A program made the position numbers and the translations under genes. The notes beneath the pieces were generated by a model that had not been told where the DNA came from, ran no database searches, and saw only the letters and a list, made by a program, of their open reading frames with translations. Positions 7,240-17,124 of a stretch of DNA of 64,000 bases are shown here, in pieces; position 1 is the first letter of the stretch; each line of letters starts with the position of its first letter. This stretch comes from Candidatus Hydrogenedentota bacterium (GTDB lineage: Bacteria > Hydrogenedentota > Hydrogenedentia > Hydrogenedentales > JAEUWI01): assembly GCA_016182605.1 (NCBI GenBank), contig JACPGE010000008.1:99014-163013 (forward strand), in the 5' to 3' direction.

Positions 7240-9210
7240 ATGCATCATCCTGAGTTCCTGACCAATGCGGTCATTCTTTTTGGCACGGGTCTCGTCGTAT
7301 CCTGGGCCTTCCGCCGCCTGAATGCGCCTGCCGTCATCGGCTATCTCATGACCGGCATGATCATCGGTCCTTCCAGTTTTCAGCTTATCGAGGAAGAGCA
7401 GGTCAACGCCTTCGCCGAAATAGGTTTGGTCTTGCTGCTCTTCACCGTGGGCCTGGAGCTTTCGCCGAAGCCGCTTCTCGCCTCGGGATTGCGCCTGGTG
7501 CTTGCGGCCGCCGGCCAGATCGGGCTCACCGCGGCCGTGGCCGGGCTGGCCAGCTTCCTGGTGGCCGGTGTGACGCCGGTCACCGCGCTCATCACCGGCA
7601 TCGCGGTCTCCCTGAGCAGCACAGCCATTGTACTGAAGTCGCTCAGCGATCGCGGCGAGATCCGCACGGTCATGGGCAATCTTTCCACCGGCTTTCTCCT
7701 CTTGCAGGATGTTTTTGTCATCATTGTGATGATGCTTATTCCCCTCTTTGCCGTGGGCAAGTCCGGCGAAGGCTGGAGTGGCCTGATCGCGCCTCTCGCC
7801 GGCTTGCTCGGCTTCGGCGCGGGCATCGCCGTGTTGCGCCCCGTGCTGCCGCGGCTGCTCCAGTCCATCGTTGCCCGAGGCGGCTCCGAACTTACAACGC
7901 TGCTTGCGGTGTGCATGGCCGCGGGCGGCGCCACCCTCGCGGACATGGCGGGCTTTCCCCTGGCGCTGGGCGCATGCGTTGCCGGGCTTATCCTGGCGGA
8001 CGCCGACATCCGCCACCAGCTCGTGGCCGACATTGCCCCGTTCCGCGATGTGTTCAACGCGCTTTTCTTCATTTCGCTCGGCATGCTGGTCAACTTCGAC
8101 CGCGTGCTCGCCATCTGGCCGTGGCTGCTGCTGGCGGTGCTGCTTACGCTGCTGCTGAAGTCGCTGCTGACCGCGGCGGTGGTCACCCTCTTCAAATGGC
8201 CCTTGCGCATCGGCATCCAGGTGGGGCTGGGCCTCTGCACCGTCAGCGAATTTGGCTATGTGCTCGCGCATGAGGCGAGCGCCTCCGGCCTCATCGACGG
8301 CGCCGTCCTGCCCGTGCTCATCCCGTACGCAGTCGGCACGATGATCATCGGGGCCATGTTCCTGCCGCTCACCGGCCCCATAGCGGACAGGATCACGCGC
8401 CGCGTCAACGCCGTTTCGATCGGCGCGGATGCCCCCCTGGAGAAGGAAGGGTACAGCAATCACGTCATTGTGGTGGGCTACGGGATCTCCGGGCAGAATC
8501 TGGCGAAGGTCTTGCGTGCCACCCGCATCCCCCACATCATTGTCGAGATGAACCCCACGCTCGCGGAGAAGGCCCGGCAGCATGGCGAGGAGGTGCTCGT
8601 GGGGGATGCCACGCGCATGCACATCCTGGAAGAGGCGGGGCTGCGCCAGGCGCGCGCGCTTATCGTGGCGATCAACGACCTGCGCGCCACCCTCCACACC
8701 ATCGCCCAGGCCCGCAATCACCGCCCGGATCTGTACATCCTGGTGCGTTCGCACAATGTGGGTGAACTCGGCACGCTCTACACCAAGGGCGCGGACGTGG
8801 TGGTATCGTCCGATTTTGAGGTGAGCATCAAGATGTTCGCGAGTGTGCTTACGGAATTGCACATTCCGGACAACATCATTCAGGCGCAGATTGCCTCCGT
8901 GCGCGCGGGCGGCTATGGCATGCTGCGCGGCATCGCCCTGGAGAGCCCGGAGCAGCTTCAGGAACTCATGGCGGTCTTCCGGACCACGGCCACGCAGACC
9001 TGGTACATCAACGAAGAGCACCACGCGAACGGGAAGAGTATCGCGGGGCTCAACCTGCGCGCGGAGACCGGTGTAAGCATCATTGCGGTCGTGCGCGATG
9101 GCGAACCCATCACCAACCCCAGCCCGCAACTCGATCTGCACATGGGCGACGTGCTGGTGATGGTGGGCACGCACGCCCAGCTCGACGCGGCGCGGAAATT
9201 TTTGGCGTAG
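7240..9210 (+). CDS. CPA2-family monovalent cation:proton antiporter with RCK domains (KefB/C-like)
   Basis: 656 aa. Residues about 1-385 hold 12-13 membrane segments of the Na+/H+ exchanger fold, with the conserved LLLFTVGLELSP and GIAVSLSSTAIVLKSLSD. A cytoplasmic TrkA-N/RCK Rossmann domain starts at about 405 (HVIVVGYGISGQNLAKVLRA), and a TrkA-C domain occupies the last 80 residues (GKSIAGLNLRAETGVSIIAV, then MGDVLVMVGTHAQL). Such proteins exchange K+ or Na+ for H+, gated by nucleotide binding to RCK. Only a weak GAG lies upstream of the ATG. The ion cannot be read from sequence. Confidence 0.92.
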   Translation: MHHPEFLTNAVILFGTGLVVSWAFRRLNAPAVIGYLMTGMIIGPSSFQLIEEEQVNAFAEIGLVLLLFTVGLELSPKPLLASGLRLVLAAAGQIGLTAAVAGLASFLVAGVTPVTALITGIAVSLSSTAIVLKSLSDRGEIRTVMGNLSTGFLLLQDVFVIIVMMLIPLFAVGKSGEGWSGLIAPLAGLLGFGAGIAVLRPVLPRLLQSIVARGGSELTTLLAVCMAAGGATLADMAGFPLALGACVAGLILADADIRHQLVADIAPFRDVFNALFFISLGMLVNFDRVLAIWPWLLLAVLLTLLLKSLLTAAVVTLFKWPLRIGIQVGLGLCTVSEFGYVLAHEASASGLIDGAVLPVLIPYAVGTMIIGAMFLPLTGPIADRITRRVNAVSIGADAPLEKEGYSNHVIVVGYGISGQNLAKVLRATRIPHIIVEMNPTLAEKARQHGEEVLVGDATRMHILEEAGLRQARALIVAINDLRATLHTIAQARNHRPDLYILVRSHNVGELGTLYTKGADVVVSSDFEVSIKMFASVLTELHIPDNIIQAQIASVRAGGYGMLRGIALESPEQLQELMAVFRTTATQTWYINEEHHANGKSIAGLNLRAETGVSIIAVVRDGEPITNPSPQLDLHMGDVLVMVGTHAQLDAARKFLA

Positions 9211-9245
9211 GCCTGCACAGAGAGATCGGATTGAGGTCCCCGAAC

Positions 9246-10217
9246 TCAGTCCTGATTCGGCGGCACGCGCAAAGTGGCCACCACAGCGCGGTGGTCGGAG
9301 GGGTAGGGTGTGACCACCACATCGGCACGCTCCCGAGACTCGCCCACGATTTCACACTGCACAATCTCCACGCCGGGTGAGGCGTAGACGAAATCGATGC
9401 GATCATGGCGATCAGCCGGATCGTCCTCCCGGGTGGTGGGGGTCCAGGTGCGGCCGGGCTGCGCGGCTTCATCGGGATGGAGCGCTCGGAAAACATCGAT
9501 GAGGCCCAATTCCACGACCGCCCGGGAAGCGGGATAGGCAACGGCCAGCGGCACCACGCCGGCGTCTTGCGCCTTCGCAGTCCAATCGAGGTGGGAGGGT
9601 TCGTTGAAGTCTCCTGTCAGGGCGACACGGGCGCCCGCATCGACGAGCGGCTTCATTTCCTCCAACGCTTCGCGCAATTCGGCGCCGCGCGCCACCTCGG
9701 CCGCGTCGATAAGCTCTTTTTTGGTATGCAGGAAAGGGGCGTCTTCATAGGGAATGTCTAGCAACTGGTAGGGCTGGTAAGGCGCGTGGAAGAGGTGGAC
9801 GTTGAAAAGGTAGAACGCATCGCCGGAGGGCAGCCGCAACTCGGCCCCCTGCTTGTTGGGCGTGAGACGGACGATTTCGTGGCGGCTCAGGATGGCCTTG
9901 CCCCCGCCCTGCGCGGCATAGTTCCAACCCAGAAGTGCGGCGACCTCGCGGCCCCGATCCGGCTTTACGCCATTCTTCTCGCGGCCGTCGGCCTCCTGTA
10001 TGCCGACGATATCGGCGCCCGCGGCACGGATGACGGCGGCGGTGTGCTCCAGCGCAAATTTGCCGCCTTCACCGCCGACCCAAATGTTGAAGGACATGAC
10101 CCGCACGGTTCCGTCCTTCACCGGGCCGTCCTCCGCAGTGGTCTTGCAGCCGGCCAGCGTTCCAAGTACGGTCATTACGGCCGCCGCAATGCCAAGCAAC
10201 CTCGAGACGTTTCGCAT
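9246..10217 (-). CDS. Endonuclease/exonuclease/phosphatase-family lipoprotein
   Basis: 323 aa. The N-terminal signal ends in the lipobox LAGC (Cys at about 24), so it is anchored in the cell envelope. The EEP metal-dependent fold is complete: VMSFNIW (Asn), IVGIQEADG (catalytic Glu), LTGDFNEP (Asp/Asn), DRHDRIDFVY and YPSDHRAVVATL (Asp-His). GGAG precedes the ATG. Lipoprotein location suggests an extracytoplasmic phosphodiesterase or phosphatase rather than DNA repair; substrate unknown. Convergent with the antiporter gene. Confidence 0.87.
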   Translation of the reverse strand: MRNVSRLLGIAAAVMTVLGTLAGCKTTAEDGPVKDGTVRVMSFNIWVGGEGGKFALEHTAAVIRAAGADIVGIQEADGREKNGVKPDRGREVAALLGWNYAAQGGGKAILSRHEIVRLTPNKQGAELRLPSGDAFYLFNVHLFHAPYQPYQLLDIPYEDAPFLHTKKELIDAAEVARGAELREALEEMKPLVDAGARVALTGDFNEPSHLDWTAKAQDAGVVPLAVAYPASRAVVELGLIDVFRALHPDEAAQPGRTWTPTTREDDPADRHDRIDFVYASPGVEIVQCEIVGESRERADVVVTPYPSDHRAVVATLRVPPNQD

Positions 10218-10755
10218 CGTAATCTCCAGTTTCCCTATTGGGGGTGCGGTCCCAGGCCCCCCCTGGGATCGCCGTTTGTACTCGCCCTTTCCCTCATTCC
10301 TTCACTCCGCCCCAACAAGCACAACGCCCGGCGACGCCCCCTTGTCATCTCGTACGCAGTGAGAGATCTCCTCCTCCTCCTCTCCCAGATGCGATGGCGT
10401 TCCGATTGGCACAAGTGCTTCGGGCGGCATCAGGTTCGGACGCGGCGCACAAGACGATCTACCTTTGTGATGGGATACAGGCGTGCACTTCGACGTGGAA
10501 TGCCTACGCTCGGCGAGCGAAGGCCTACTTTGGCAGCGAGCCGGAAAGTAGCACGCTGCTCGCCGAGCGGCGTGATTGGGCTAAGACGGCAAAAACCAAG
10601 CACCCTTCGTTACTGTCCGCTATTTTCCTTACTGTCCGCCTGAGCCACTCGCCTTCCTGCGGTTTGCCCACGGGTTCAACGTTGAAGTGCAAGACCTATC
10701 CCTGTTTCGCCTGCGCCGCCTGAGAAACCCCAATCTCCCGTTTCGCGATTTCAGA
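10218..10755. other. 538-base intergenic region with structured element
   Basis: No convincing gene. ORFs on the plus strand here (10000..10362, 10238..10723) have unlikely composition and no ribosome binding site. It contains a strong imperfect hairpin at 10507-10569, a repeated TTACTGTCCGC (within 10610-10640), and at about 10259 a string CCTGGGATCGCCG also present near 18938. Confidence 0.5.
10507..10569. repeat. Nested inverted repeat: 12-bp outer and 7-bp inner arms
   Basis: Outer arms CGCTCGGCGAGC (10507-10518) and GCTCGCCGAGCG (10558-10569) are perfect complements. After symmetric six-base internal loops, inner arms CTACTTT (10525-10531) and AAAGTAG (10545-10551) also pair, leaving a 13-base loop. 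This would fold as a stable 63-nt stem-loop on either strand. No T-tract follows, so it is not a simple terminator. It may be a repeat element or a structured RNA. Confidence 0.6.
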
Positions 10756-12441
10756 TCAAAGCCCGATCAGCGCAATCTCACCCCAGTAGGCGGCTTCGCA
10801 GAACCAGCCGGTGGGCGCGTTCAGAATTTCGGCCTTTATGGTCTGGCCGGCATAGGGGGCGAGATCGACTTCGACGGTCAGCCAGCCTTCTTGAATGGTC
10901 TTCACGCTGACTTCTTTGTTGAGCACTTCTTCGCCGTTGATCTTTACGACGAGTTGCCAGTCGCCGCCGTCGTGGTGGCTGACGGTGAGGCGCAGCTTGC
11001 CTTTGGAGTTCACGGGAATGGCCCCCTCGCGCCAGATCACACAGGGCGTTGCGCCATCATCGGGGTGGGTGACGAGAACCCGTTCGCGATCCCGGTAAAA
11101 GGCGCGGATGCCGGGGTCCATCTCCAGGCCGCAATCTTCGATCTGCCAGCCCGGCGCGAACTCGGCGATCAACTTGTCCATGTCCGGGCGTCCATTGGAG
11201 AGTTCCGCAGGGCGGATGTGCTCTGCAACTTCGGCTTCCGAGTAGGTGCTGTTCGCGACGGGGCCGGGGCTCCAGCTTTGTTCGAGGGCAAACGGCTTCG
11301 GTTTCTCCACCGGGATCACGAGGATTTCTTTGCCGCCTTCCTCCACGATCTTGCCGCCGGCGCGGACGATGGCGTCGCGCGCGAGCTTTTCGCAGATCGC
11401 GATCAAACCGGTGAAGGAATATTCCGTGTGGGAAAAGACGGTCTCCGGTTTCAGGCCCGACGTGAATTTTTCGGGAATGTTCTTTGGATCGAGGGAGGTG
11501 AAGAGAATGCCGGCGGCACTGGAAGGGTTGCAGTCGGAGTCCTGGCCGCAACGTGTGGCGATCGCCATGGTCTTGTCCGGATCGCGATCGCCGTAGAGCA
11601 ACCCCATGACAATATAGGCGCCGTTGATCTTGGCGTCGATGTTGAAGCTTTTCTTCTTCTCGCCGCAGGAGGCCTTACGGTAGTCGAGGTTCTCGTTGTA
11701 CTTCTCCTCGATAAGCTTCCACGCGGCTTCCCAGTCCGACGGGTGGGCCTTCCACCACGCGATGACATCGCGGATGCAGGCCGCGTACTGACTGTCCGCG
11801 GGAATACACTCCAGCCCGGCAAGCACAATCTTTTCCGGATCGCTCTCGAAGAAGGCCGCCGAATACATGCCGCCCACGAACTGACCGCCGTAGAGACCAT
11901 CGCCATAGTTCATGATGCGGCCAAAGGTCTCGCCAAGCGCGATCGGCAGATTGGGCATGCCCGGCGCGATGAGGCCGGCGTAGTCCGCTTCGATCTGATA
12001 GTCGATATCGTCCGCGTGAGTGTTGAATTGCGGGTGGCCGGAGTCGGGCGGGGCGATGCCCTTGCGCAGGTTCTCGCGCCCGGTGGCGTTGGCGTGCCAA
12101 AGCGGGTAGAGGCTCCGGGCGAAATCGATGCCTGCCTGCTTCTGGGAGACCTCCCAGCCGTAGTTTTCGAGAGTCTTGAGGAAGGTCATCTCCACATAGA
12201 GATCGTCTTGCCAGAATTGATTGACGAATCCGGGCTTCCAGACCGGCAGATCGCTCTCCGGCACGACGCGGCCATTGAACTGAAACTCGGTGGGCGCGCC
12301 AAAGCCGACCCCGGCCATCTGCCCGATCCAGCCCGCCTTCATGCGGCTGAGGTATTCGTCCACCGGCAAGCGGAGGACATTTTCTTGTGCGGCGGCGGCG
12401 CCACAGAGTGCGATGGACAGAGAAAGTACAAACTGCTTCAT
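10756..12441 (-). CDS. Exported ADP-ribosylglycohydrolase-family protein
   Basis: 561 aa. A Sec signal peptide (about residues 1-18, FVLSLSIALCGAAAA) is followed by an ADP-ribosylglycohydrolase (ARH/DraG) fold: RMKAGWIGQMAGVGFGAPTE, WQDDLYVEMTFLKTL (metal-binding Asp pair), NTHADDIDYQIE and the second metal block ATRCGQDSDCNPSSAAGILF. About 150 C-terminal residues form a beta-sandwich-like domain. Cytoplasmic family members remove ADP-ribose from proteins; an exported form implies another substrate or role. GGAGGT lies 5 bases before the ATG. Monocistronic. Confidence 0.87.
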   Translation of the reverse strand: MKQFVLSLSIALCGAAAAQENVLRLPVDEYLSRMKAGWIGQMAGVGFGAPTEFQFNGRVVPESDLPVWKPGFVNQFWQDDLYVEMTFLKTLENYGWEVSQKQAGIDFARSLYPLWHANATGRENLRKGIAPPDSGHPQFNTHADDIDYQIEADYAGLIAPGMPNLPIALGETFGRIMNYGDGLYGGQFVGGMYSAAFFESDPEKIVLAGLECIPADSQYAACIRDVIAWWKAHPSDWEAAWKLIEEKYNENLDYRKASCGEKKKSFNIDAKINGAYIVMGLLYGDRDPDKTMAIATRCGQDSDCNPSSAAGILFTSLDPKNIPEKFTSGLKPETVFSHTEYSFTGLIAICEKLARDAIVRAGGKIVEEGGKEILVIPVEKPKPFALEQSWSPGPVANSTYSEAEVAEHIRPAELSNGRPDMDKLIAEFAPGWQIEDCGLEMDPGIRAFYRDRERVLVTHPDDGATPCVIWREGAIPVNSKGKLRLTVSHHDGGDWQLVVKINGEEVLNKEVSVKTIQEGWLTVEVDLAPYAGQTIKAEILNAPTGWFCEAAYWGEIALIGL

Positions 12442-12913
12442 GGTAACCTCCGGAATCGCGCTTGGGATCCGCCGTGAAGCCGGCGGGATCGATGCGCGGT
12501 GAAATAATGGTTCACAGGGCGCATCATTTAATCAGAAAATACGGCCGGGCATCAATGTGGCGCGGGCGATGAGGGACGGCCCGCGTTGCGGGGCCTTCCA
12601 TCTTCCGGTAAGTGCTCACGCCAGAATAATAGCGCCCTTGTTGCGATTGGGGTTCGGGGCGCCCACGGCCCGAAGAATGTGACAACACGATGAGAGTCTG
12701 TCTCCATAGCCGCGTGGCCGGCTGAAGCGTTACCGAAAAACGAGGTTCGCCCTCACGCATAGCAGCGCCCATGAGACACGACAGCAGAAAAGGCGCGGGC
12801 CTTTGGGGGCGCTCTGGGGACCGTGGGAATGAGAGGGCCTGGAAAGTCTTGCCGGCCTCGTCTTCGAAGGGGGACTGAGGGGGGATGTGGGTACGAACAG
12901 GGAGCATCCCGCC
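12442..12913. other. 472-base intergenic region, no convincing gene
   Basis: The ORF at 12524..12907 on the minus strand is Pro/Arg/Ser-rich, lacks a ribosome binding site and resembles no family. At 12818-12835 the string GGACCGTGGGAATGAGAG is a degenerate half of the palindromic repeat seen at 58380-58405. Otherwise nothing recognisable. Confidence 0.5.
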
Positions 12914-14461
12914 CTATTCCCACTCAATCGTGCCGGGCGGCTTGGAGGTGACGTCGTAGAGCACGCGGTTGATGTGCTTCACCTCGTTGCAGATGCGGTT
13001 CGCCACCCGCTGCAAGACCTCGGGGGGAAAGCGGTACCAGTCGGCCGTCATGGCGTCCTCGCTGGTGACCGCGCGCAGGCTGCACACTTCTTCGTAGGTG
13101 CGTTCGTCGCCCTGCACGCCCACACTCCGCACGGGCAACAGGCACACCAGCGCCTGCCAGATCGCGTCGTAAAGGCCGTGCTTGCGGATCTCGTCGATGA
13201 AGATCGCGTCGGCCTGGCGCAGGGTGTCGCACCGTTCCTTCGTCACCTCGCCCACGACCCGCACACCGAGGCCCGGCCCCGGGAAAGGGTGACGGCCCAC
13301 GACTTCGTTCGGCAGGCCAAGTTCGCGGCCCAGGGCGCGCACTTCGTCTTTGAAGAGTTCGCGGAGCGGCTCCAGCAGGGCCATGTTCATCTTTTCAGGG
13401 AGGCCGCCCACGTTGTGGTGGCTCTTGATCGTGACCGAAGGCCCGCCCGTGGCGGAGACCGATTCGATCACATCCGGGTATAGCGTGCCCTGCGCGAGAA
13501 AGTCCATGTGGCCGAGTTTCGTGGCTTCCTGCTCAAAGACTTCGACAAACAGGTTGCCGATGATCTTGCGCTTGCGCTCGGGCTCCGTGACGCCCTGGAG
13601 CGCGTCCAGAAACAGCTTCTCCGCATCGACATAGACCAAATTGATGTGGAAGTGATCGCGGAAGACGCGCTGTACGAGTTCGTCTTCGCCCAGGCGCAAA
13701 AGGCCGTTGTTCACGAAGACACACGTGAGCTGATCGCCGATGGCCTTGTGGATCAGCGCCGCCGCAACGGAACTGTCGACGCCGCCGCTCAGACCGCAAA
13801 GCACCTTCTTCTTGCCGACCGCAGCGCGGATCTCGTCAACCGCCTGGTCCACGAAATTGTGCATGGTCCAGGAATCTTTGCACCCGCACACCTCGTGCAC
13901 GAAGTTGTTGAGCATCTTCGTGCCTTCCACGGTGTGGATCACCTCGGGGTGGAATTGCACGCCGAAGCAGCGGCGCTTCGCGTCGGCGATGGCCGCGTAG
14001 GGCGAGTGCTCGGTGGTGCCGATCACCTCGAAGCCCGGGGGCAGTTCCGTGATGCGGTCGCCGTGGCTCATCCACACCTGGGTCTTGGGCGCAATGTGCT
14101 TGAGGAAGCCCTTGCTGTCGCCGTGCTCCAGATGGGCGAGGCCGTATTCCCGCGCGGTGGCGCGCTCCACCTTGCCGCCCAGCATGTCGGCGAAGAGCTG
14201 CACCCCGTAACAGATGCCCAGGATCGGCACGCCAAGATCGTAAACGGCGGGATCGGGCTTCGGCGCGCCCGCGGCATGGACGCCCGCCGGGCCGCCGCTG
14301 AAGATGATGCCCGCGGGCTGGTGCGCGCGCAACTCTTCCGCAGGAATGTTGTAGGGGAGGATGAGGCTGTATACATTCGCCTCACGAACCCGGCGCGCGA
14401 TCAGCTTGCTGTACTGGGCCCCAAAGTCCAGCACCACGATGGGTTGACCTGCTCCTTGCAT
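12914..14461 (-). CDS. guaA: GMP synthase (glutamine-hydrolysing)
   Basis: 515 aa from the ATG at 14461, which puts [18 protein letters not shown] at the start as in other GuaA proteins. Converts XMP to GMP using glutamine and ATP. The class I amidotransferase domain shows the nucleophile in [15 protein letters not shown] and FGVQFHPEV. The ATP pyrophosphatase P-loop is [20 protein letters not shown], and the dimerisation domain ends GTIEWE. Full length. It lies 80 bases downstream of guaB in the same direction, forming a guaBA operon. Confidence 0.97.
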   Translation of the reverse strand: MQGAGQPIVVLDFGAQYSKLIARRVREANVYSLILPYNIPAEELRAHQPAGIIFSGGPAGVHAAGAPKPDPAVYDLGVPILGICYGVQLFADMLGGKVERATAREYGLAHLEHGDSKGFLKHIAPKTQVWMSHGDRITELPPGFEVIGTTEHSPYAAIADAKRRCFGVQFHPEVIHTVEGTKMLNNFVHEVCGCKDSWTMHNFVDQAVDEIRAAVGKKKVLCGLSGGVDSSVAAALIHKAIGDQLTCVFVNNGLLRLGEDELVQRVFRDHFHINLVYVDAEKLFLDALQGVTEPERKRKIIGNLFVEVFEQEATKLGHMDFLAQGTLYPDVIESVSATGGPSVTIKSHHNVGGLPEKMNMALLEPLRELFKDEVRALGRELGLPNEVVGRHPFPGPGLGVRVVGEVTKERCDTLRQADAIFIDEIRKHGLYDAIWQALVCLLPVRSVGVQGDERTYEEVCSLRAVTSEDAMTADWYRFPPEVLQRVANRICNEVKHINRVLYDVTSKPPGTIEWE

Positions 14462-14541
14462 CTTTCTGTTCACCCTCGCCGCCCTGCTCCGGAGACGCCT
14501 CTCCCGCCAGGGGAGGGAAGTCACCCGTATGGGGCTTCTCG

Positions 14542-16014
14542 TTAGTGGGGGATCTGGTAGTTGGGCGCGTCTTCTGTGATCGTCACATCGTGCGGGTGGC
14601 TCTCGCGCAGTCCGGCCGACGTGATCTGAATGAACTTGGTCCGGGTCTGCAGCGCGGCAATGTCCGGGCAGCCGCAGTAGCCCATGGCCGCGCGCAGGCC
14701 GCCCATGAGCTGGTGCACATAATCCGCCAGATAGCCGCGGTAGGGCACGCGCGCTTCGATGCCTTCCGGCACCAGCTTCTGCGGCTCCACATCGAACTGC
14801 ATGTAGCGGGTCTGGCTGCCCTTCTGCATGGCCTTGATGGATCCCATGCCCCGAACCACCTTGTAGGTGCGGCCTTCATACAACAGCTTCTCGCCCGGGC
14901 TCTCTTCCGTGCCGGCAAAGAGGCTGCCTATCATCACACTGTCCGCGCCGCCCGCGATCGCCTTGGCGATGTCGCCGGAATACTTGATGCCGCCATCGGC
15001 AATCACCGGAATACCGCTGGCCTTGCACGCCGCGACCACGTTCATAATGGCCGTGAGCTGCGGCACGCCCACCCCTGCAACAACGCGCGTGGTGCAGATG
15101 GAGCCGGGGCCCACGCCCACTTTGATGGCGTCCACACCGGCGGCAATGAGGTCTTCCGCGCCACACATGGTCACCACATTGCCCGCAATAATCTGTGCCT
15201 GCGGGAAGGCCTCCTTCACCTCGCGCACGGTCTGCGCCACCATCACCGAGTGGCCGTGGGCGCTGTCGATCACGAGCAGGTCCGCCCCGGCGGCAAGCAG
15301 CGCCTGGACGCGATCGAGTTCCGCGGGCCCGACGCCGATGGCCGCCGCCACGCGCAGGCGCGATCGATCGTCGACGCAGCGGTTTGGAAAGTCTTTCGCC
15401 TTCTTGATGTCCTTGATGGTGAGCAGCCCCTGGAGGCGCCCTTCCCCGTCAATGATGGGCAGCTTCTCGATCCGGTGCTTGTGCATCAGCTTCTTGGCTT
15501 CGTCATACGTGGCGCCCGGGGCCATGGTCACCAGCCGCTCTTTGGGCGTCATCACCGTGTGAATCGGCTGGTCAAAATCTTCTTCGAAGCGCAGGTCGCG
15601 GTTCGTGAGTATCCCCACGAGAAGGCCCTTCGCATCGGTAATCGGCACCCCCGAAACGTGGTACTTGCCCATCAGGGCGTCCGCATCCGCCAGGCTTCTG
15701 TCCGGCTGGAGCGTGAAAGGATCGGTAATGATCCCCGCCTGGGAGCGCTTGACCTTGTCCACCTCCGCGGCCTGATCCTCGATCGTGAGGTTCTTGTGAA
15801 TGACGCCGATACCCCCCTCCTGCGCAATCGCAATGGCCAGCCGCGACTCGGTCACGGTGTCCATGGCGGCGCTCATGAGCGGGATATTGAGGTCGATGCT
15901 GCGCGTCAGGCGCGTGCGCAGGGAGACATCCCGGGGGAGAACGTCCGAGCGTGCCGGTTCGAGGAGCACGTCGTCGAAGGAGAGACCTTTCGAGATCCGA
16001 TCAGCGGGTGTCAT
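14542..16014 (-). CDS. guaB: Inosine-5'-monophosphate dehydrogenase
   Basis: 490 aa from the ATG at 16014 (GGAACC upstream), giving the standard N-terminus [20 protein letters not shown]. Oxidises IMP to XMP with NAD+. A pair of CBS domains lies at about 95-210 ([20 protein letters not shown]). The catalytic loop is [20 protein letters not shown], with the nucleophilic Cys. The IMP-binding [17 protein letters not shown] and the flap motif near [20 protein letters not shown] are present. First gene of guaBA, divergent from yebC. Confidence 0.97.
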   Translation of the reverse strand: MTPADRISKGLSFDDVLLEPARSDVLPRDVSLRTRLTRSIDLNIPLMSAAMDTVTESRLAIAIAQEGGIGVIHKNLTIEDQAAEVDKVKRSQAGIITDPFTLQPDRSLADADALMGKYHVSGVPITDAKGLLVGILTNRDLRFEEDFDQPIHTVMTPKERLVTMAPGATYDEAKKLMHKHRIEKLPIIDGEGRLQGLLTIKDIKKAKDFPNRCVDDRSRLRVAAAIGVGPAELDRVQALLAAGADLLVIDSAHGHSVMVAQTVREVKEAFPQAQIIAGNVVTMCGAEDLIAAGVDAIKVGVGPGSICTTRVVAGVGVPQLTAIMNVVAACKASGIPVIADGGIKYSGDIAKAIAGGADSVMIGSLFAGTEESPGEKLLYEGRTYKVVRGMGSIKAMQKGSQTRYMQFDVEPQKLVPEGIEARVPYRGYLADYVHQLMGGLRAAMGYCGCPDIAALQTRTKFIQITSAGLRESHPHDVTITEDAPNYQIPH

Positions 16015-16082
16015 CGCAGGTTCCAGAACGGTTGGGGTTGATCCGAGGGCGGTCCCGGAACGAGGCAGGCTCCGAGGGACAT

Positions 16083-16111
16083 AGTATACGGAATTGCGGC
16101 CGGGGAAGCAA
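16083..16111 (-). promoter_or_regulatory. guaBA promoter candidate
   Basis: On the minus strand, TTGCTT (16111-16106), a 17-base spacer and TATACT (16088-16083) lie about 70 bases before the guaB ATG. Confidence 0.55.
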
Positions 16112-16141
16112 AAAGGGGCCACTTTGGGTTCTCCAACCGGA

Positions 16142-16171
16142 TTGCGGACAATATAGCCCCCTTGCTATACT
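16142..16171 (+). promoter_or_regulatory. yebC promoter candidate
   Basis: TTGCGG at 16142-16147, an 18-base spacer and TATACT at 16166-16171. The -10 is extended (TTGCTATACT), and the same ten bases recur before the sigma factor gene at 24564-24573. About 60 bases upstream of the yebC ATG. Confidence 0.55.
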
Positions 16172-16233
16172 TAGAGCTCTGGAATGGGCCTATTTTAAGT
16201 TATTCGCACCTTGTTTTTTAGGAGTGTACAGGC

Positions 16234-16986
16234 ATGTCAGGTCACAGTAAGTGGAGTACCATCAAGCGGAAGAAGGGCGCCCTTGACGCCAAGCGCGGCA
16301 AGGTCTTCTCCAAGCTCGCCAAGGAAATCACGGTCGCGGCCCGCCTCGGCGGGGGGGATCCCCTGATGAATCCCCGGCTCCGCACGGTCCTGCTCGCGGC
16401 ACGGGCCGAGAACATGCCCAAGGACAACGTCGAGCGCGCCATCAAGAAGGGCACCGGCGAAATCGAGGGCGTGAACTACGAAGAGCAGCGCTACGAGTGC
16501 TACGGCCCCTCCGGCGTCGGCATCATCGTCGACACCCTCACCGACAACAAGAACCGCACCGTCTCCGAAGTGCGCCACACCGTGAGCAAGCACGGCGGCA
16601 GCATGGCGGAAGCCAACGCCGTCATGTGGAACTTCTCCTCCAAGGGCCGCATCACCGTGGACAAGGCGGGCCTGACGGACGACGAGATCTTCGAAAAGGC
16701 CAGCGAAGCCGGCGCGGAAGATGTGGACATGGAAGGCGACATGTACGAGATCATCACCGAACTCGGCGATCTCCATGCCGTGGCCGCCGCCCTCGAAGCC
16801 ATGAAGATCACGCCCAAAGAGGCCAAGCCCACCCTTATTCCCAAGACGACTATCGAGGTCGAAGGCAAGGCCCTCTCCGCCATGCTCAAGATCATCGAGA
16901 CCCTGGAAGACAACGACGATATCCAGGACGTCTACACCAACATCGAATTCAGCGAAGAGGCCCTCGAAGCCGTCATGGCCGACTAA
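16234..16986 (+). CDS. yebC: YebC/PmpR (TACO1) family protein
   Basis: 250 aa. The opening SGHSKWSTIKRKKGALDAKR and LRTVLLAARAENMPKDNVER are family signatures. The central block YGPSGVGIIVDTLTDNKNRT and the DVYTNIEFSE end are also typical. Members bind DNA or associate with ribosomes and affect translation of difficult stretches; both roles are reported for the family. TAGGAG lies 9 bases before the ATG. It commonly sits near ruvC, as here (190 bases upstream). Confidence 0.96.
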   Translation: MSGHSKWSTIKRKKGALDAKRGKVFSKLAKEITVAARLGGGDPLMNPRLRTVLLAARAENMPKDNVERAIKKGTGEIEGVNYEEQRYECYGPSGVGIIVDTLTDNKNRTVSEVRHTVSKHGGSMAEANAVMWNFSSKGRITVDKAGLTDDEIFEKASEAGAEDVDMEGDMYEIITELGDLHAVAAALEAMKITPKEAKPTLIPKTTIEVEGKALSAMLKIIETLEDNDDIQDVYTNIEFSEEALEAVMAD

Positions 16987-17009
16987 GCCGCATTTGCAGT
17001 ATCGACGCT

Positions 17010-17035
17010 CGTTTCCACGGTCCTCCGTGGGAACG
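17010..17035. repeat. Dispersed palindromic repeat, copy 1
   Basis: Arms CGTTTCCACGG and CCGTGGGAACG around TCCT, one mismatch in the palindrome. Related copies lie at 17061, 58380 and 63241, with half-copies near 12818 and 62688. Located just after the yebC stop. Confidence 0.75.
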
Positions 17036-17060
17036 CCCAGCCCGCTGCGAATTCAGTATG

Positions 17061-17097
17061 CGTTCCCACGGCGGTCCGTGGAAACGGGTGATTTTTT
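17061..17097 (+). terminator. Palindromic repeat copy 2 followed by T-tract; likely yebC terminator
   Basis: The palindrome at 17061-17086 (CGTTCCCACGG ... CCGTGGAAACG) is followed after GGTGA by TTTTTT at 17092-17097. A hairpin plus T-run 75 bases after the yebC stop could stop transcription. It is inverted relative to copy 1. Termination is inferred; the repeat is directly seen. Confidence 0.55.
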
Positions 17098-17124
17098 ATA
17101 GGACCTATGTCTTATAGGTCCTAT
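17098..17124. repeat. Perfect 11-bp inverted repeat upstream of ruvC
   Basis: ATAGGACCTAT (17098-17108) and ATAGGTCCTAT (17114-17124) are perfect complements with a five-base loop. It is followed by two direct CTATATGCCC copies (about 17121 and 17139). It lies 54 bases before ruvC and could be an operator, a leader hairpin or an intergenic repeat family. Confidence 0.6.

Noticed and set aside
7132-9174. 680-aa minus-strand ORF
   Set aside because: Shadow of the antiporter gene on the other strand; His/Gln/Arg/Gly-rich composition typical of antisense frames in GC-rich genes.
10238-10723. 161-aa ORF in the gap before the ADP-ribosylglycohydrolase
   Set aside because: No ribosome binding site, no domain, and it spans the inverted repeat at 10507.
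12524-12907. 127-aa minus-strand ORF between the ADP-ribosylglycohydrolase and guaA
   Set aside because: Pro/Arg-rich, no start signal, includes a half copy of the dispersed repeat.
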